A stretch of 5,597 bases of DNA from Myxococcota bacterium (GTDB lineage Bacteria > Myxococcota > Polyangia > GCA-2747355 > JAKLHH01): contig JAKLHH010000588.1 of NCBI GenBank assembly GCA_022710245.1, positions 1-5,597 on the forward strand, read 5' to 3'. The position numbers were made by a program, and so were the translations under genes. Below are positions 3,420-5,597 of the stretch, piece by piece (within the stretch, counting starts at the first letter, position 1; the number at the start of each line of letters is the position of its first letter). The notes beneath the pieces are model-generated. The model was not told the origin of the DNA. It saw only the letters and a list, made by a program, of their open reading frames with translations, and did not search any database.

Positions 3420-5597
3420 ATGTCCAGCACCGGAACCCGAACCCGCAACCCCAGACGGCGGCTGATCCCTCCGCTCCTCGCCTGCCTGCTCGCGCTCGGC
3501 CGCTGCGGCGGCGAGCCGCTCGAGCCCGAGGGCCCGCCGCCCGGGCCGGCCAGCGCGGCGCCGGTCCAGGTGCTCGGCGCCGCCCTCCGCATCGACCCCT
3601 CGCTGCGCTCGGCCGCGCGCCTCGACCCGGTGCGCGGGCGCGCCCGTGAGGTCGGCGTCACGCGCGCTGGCCTGAAGGGCGACGAGCTCGTCCTCGACGA
3701 GGTGGTGGCTCGGCCGCGCGACCAGGCCGAGCTCGAGGCGCTCCTCGCGCGCTACGGCGGCGAGGTGCTGCGCTGCGACCCGCCCCGTGACCAGCGCGAG
3801 GACCGGGGGCCGGGCTGGTGCCTGCTCCGCGTCGACAGCGCCCGCTCCTCCGTCGACGACCTCGAGGACGGGCTGCGCCGCCTCGGGGCCCTGGGCGAGG
3901 TGCGCTTCTCCGACCTGCGCGCCGCCCGCCTCACCGCGCTCCTCGTGCGCGAGGCCGCCCGCGGCCTGCGCGTGGCCCCGAACCTCCTCTTCAAGCAGCG
4001 CTCCATCGACGAGCACCCGCTCCCCAGCGGCACGGGGTACTACGACGCGGAGTCCTTCTGGTGGATGAGCGAGGACACGGACCTCCTCACCCCCGGCGAG
4101 CAGGGCCTCTCGACGGGCGTCGTCCACGCCTGGCGCTACGTCAGCTACGCCAAGGGCAGCACCTGGACCAAGCCGGTGCTGGCGATCCTCGACGGCGGCT
4201 TCGACCTCGACACCACGACCGGGCTGCCGCTCCACGGCAACCTCGACTACACGAACGACCTCGTCACCAAGCCGTCCCAGTTCTCGGTGAACGGGATCAT
4301 CGACCCCGACACGGCGCCCACCGCCGGCGGCCCGAACCCGATGAGCTGCAGCGGCGGCGCGAGCTGCCCCTGGCACGGCCAGCAGGCCTTCAGCATCGCG
4401 GCCGCGGTCCCCAACAACAAGTACGGCGTCGCCGGCACCGCCGGCGGCTACGTGAAGCCGCTCCTGGTCCGCGTCGACGCCTCGTACTACGCCATCGGCG
4501 ACGCCATCAAGTTCGCGGCGAAGAAGGGCGCCGGCGTGATCAGCATGAGCCTCACCGCCTGCGACGCGAGCTTCTACTGCGACCTGCCCTTCGTCTCCGG
4601 CTGGGACTACCTGCAGGACGCGGTGGACTTCGCGGGCGCGTTCGGCTCGATCGTCGTCGCGGCTGCCGGCAACGACGGCATCGACGTCAGCGTGGTCCAG
4701 CCGATCCCCTGCAGCCTCGACAAGGTCATCTGCGTCGGCTCGGTCAACTCGGCCGGCAAGAACGTCTACAACTACGGCAAACCGGTGCACATCTGGGCGC
4801 CGACCGGGCTCCTCGCCACCACCACCCCCGCCAGCGCCGGCGGGCTGACCAGCTTCGGCGGCACCAGCTGCTCGACCCCGTTCGTCGCCGGCGTCGTCGG
4901 GCTGATGAAGGTGCTCAAGCCCACGCTCGACGCGGCCACCGCCAGCTCCCTCCTGCAGTCGACCGCCAGCCCGAGCAGCGACGTCAAGGTCAAGTGGGGC
5001 GTCGTCGACGCCTACCGCGCGGTGCAGGCGGTGAAGCCGAACCAGCCGCCGACGCTGAAGGTGACCAGCCCGACGGCGGGCGCGATCCTCTCCTGGGGCA
5101 AGGTCGCGACCCTGTCGGCCACGGTCAGCGACCCCGAGCTCGCGGTGGGCTACACGGGCACCATCACCTGGACCTCGGACAGGGACGGCCTGGTCTGCAG
5201 CAAGGCCTGGTGCGAGCGGACGCTCAGCCTCGGCGGCCACGTGCTGACAGTGACAGCCACCGACGCCTTCGGCGCGGCGACCACGGTCAAGGTGGCGGTG
5301 ACGGTGACGAACACCGCGCCGAAGCTGAAGATCACCGCGCCCGTAAGCGGCGCGACCTTCTACGCCGGCCAGGTCATCACCTTCCGAGGGCAGGCGAGCG
5401 ATCCCGACGAGACGATCAGCGCCTCGTCGCTCACCTGGAGCTCGAGCCTGAGCGGGCCGCTCGGCACCGGCGGCGAGCTCCACGCGGCGCTCGCGGCTGG
5501 CATCCACACCATCACGCTGAAGGCCAGGGACTCCAAGTTCGCGGTGGGGTCGACGAGCATCCTGGTCAACGTGCTCCCCGGTACCGGCTTCCCCTCG
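3420..5597 (+). CDS. Subtilisin-family (S8) serine protease with Ig-like repeats, N-terminal 726 residues (runs off right edge)
   Basis: An exported endopeptidase. Residues 1-29 form a signal peptide with a very basic start (R7, R9, R12-R14) and a hydrophobic stretch at 15-26. It ends in LGRC29, a near-lipobox with Arg at -1, so lipidation is doubtful. Residues about 84-195 look like an inhibitory propeptide (ELEALLARYGGEVL). The catalytic domain spans about 235-540. The triad is read as Asp258 (AILDGG), His319 (CPWHGQQ) and Ser483 (GGTSCSTPFVAG), with oxyanion Asn418 (AAAGND). The His motif lacks the usual HGTHVAG form, though downstream PNNKYGVAGTAG fits the family. Close Cys pairs (310/316, 381/387, 431/438) suggest disulfides. 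Two Ig-like repeats of about 90 residues follow (541-630, 631-718; each begins N-x-x-P and has an SDP motif), probably for surface or substrate binding. No stop occurs before the right edge. It is likely transcribed separately from the gene upstream. Substrate unknown; fold confidence is high. Confidence 0.93.
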   Translation, partial: MSSTGTRTRNPRRRLIPPLLACLLALGRCGGEPLEPEGPPPGPASAAPVQVLGAALRIDPSLRSAARLDPVRGRAREVGVTRAGLKGDELVLDEVVARPRDQAELEALLARYGGEVLRCDPPRDQREDRGPGWCLLRVDSARSSVDDLEDGLRRLGALGEVRFSDLRAARLTALLVREAARGLRVAPNLLFKQRSIDEHPLPSGTGYYDAESFWWMSEDTDLLTPGEQGLSTGVVHAWRYVSYAKGSTWTKPVLAILDGGFDLDTTTGLPLHGNLDYTNDLVTKPSQFSVNGIIDPDTAPTAGGPNPMSCSGGASCPWHGQQAFSIAAAVPNNKYGVAGTAGGYVKPLLVRVDASYYAIGDAIKFAAKKGAGVISMSLTACDASFYCDLPFVSGWDYLQDAVDFAGAFGSIVVAAAGNDGIDVSVVQPIPCSLDKVICVGSVNSAGKNVYNYGKPVHIWAPTGLLATTTPASAGGLTSFGGTSCSTPFVAGVVGLMKVLKPTLDAATASSLLQSTASPSSDVKVKWGVVDAYRAVQAVKPNQPPTLKVTSPTAGAILSWGKVATLSATVSDPELAVGYTGTITWTSDRDGLVCSKAWCERTLSLGGHVLTVTATDAFGAATTVKVAVTVTNTAPKLKITAPVSGATFYAGQVITFRGQASDPDETISASSLTWSSSLSGPLGTGGELHAALAAGIHTITLKARDSKFAVGSTSILVNVLPGTGFPS

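Noticed and set aside
1667..3661. A 664-codon open frame on the minus strand opposite the thioredoxin-like gene
   Set aside because: It crosses two spacers and one stop-start junction of plausible genes, and has Arg/Ser/Pro-rich low-complexity sequence with no ribosome binding site noted.
3405..5507. A 700-codon open frame on the minus strand opposite the protease
   Set aside because: Its product is Ala/Gly/Arg/Glu/Val-rich without domains. The opposite strand encodes an S8 protease with its catalytic motifs in order, so this frame is a by-product of GC-rich third positions.
1..5597. CRISPR arrays, tRNAs, rRNAs, insertion sequences
   Set aside because: I looked for regularly spaced repeats, tRNA-like cloverleaf segments, transposase motifs and terminal inverted repeats and saw none.

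Overview
The window is a GC-rich (roughly 70%) bacterial chromosome segment with very strong G/C bias at third codon positions, so both strands carry long spurious open frames. It encodes large exported proteins with a lipobox, a VWA protein with a Cys-rich tail, a subtilase with Ig-like repeats, and a degenerate thioredoxin/TPR lipoprotein. This combination is typical of Myxococcota (the former Deltaproteobacteria), but the assignment is an inference from style; no marker gene is present.

Layout: (1) Positions 1-682, minus strand, hold the N-terminal 227 codons of a VWA-domain lipoprotein that runs off the left edge. (2) Positions 683-1014 are a divergent spacer with a perfect 15-nt palindrome and a small AT-richer patch. 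(3) Positions 1015-1905, plus strand, encode an unrecognised protein with a clear Sec signal peptide. Its central region carries a pattern that looks like a PD-(D/E)XK nuclease core. (4) Positions 1952-3232, plus strand, 46 nt downstream and probably in the same operon, encode a lipoprotein with a carboxypeptidase-regulatory-like beta domain, a thioredoxin-like domain that has lost the CxxC pair, and a TPR-like C-terminus. (5) Positions 3233-3419 are a C-rich, T-poor spacer with a hairpin over the preceding stop codon, short direct repeats, and a strong hairpin just before the next ribosome binding site. (6) Positions 3420-5597, plus strand, encode the first 726 residues of a subtilisin-family (S8) protease with its propeptide, an apparently complete catalytic triad and two Ig-like repeats, open at the right edge.

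All four genes encode proteins predicted to leave the cytoplasm, so the locus looks like an envelope or surface module. No sequence evidence links them into one known pathway. The least ordinary element is the exported, possibly nuclease-fold protein paired with a thioredoxin-like lipoprotein that lacks the redox motif. Calling this a new system would go beyond the evidence.
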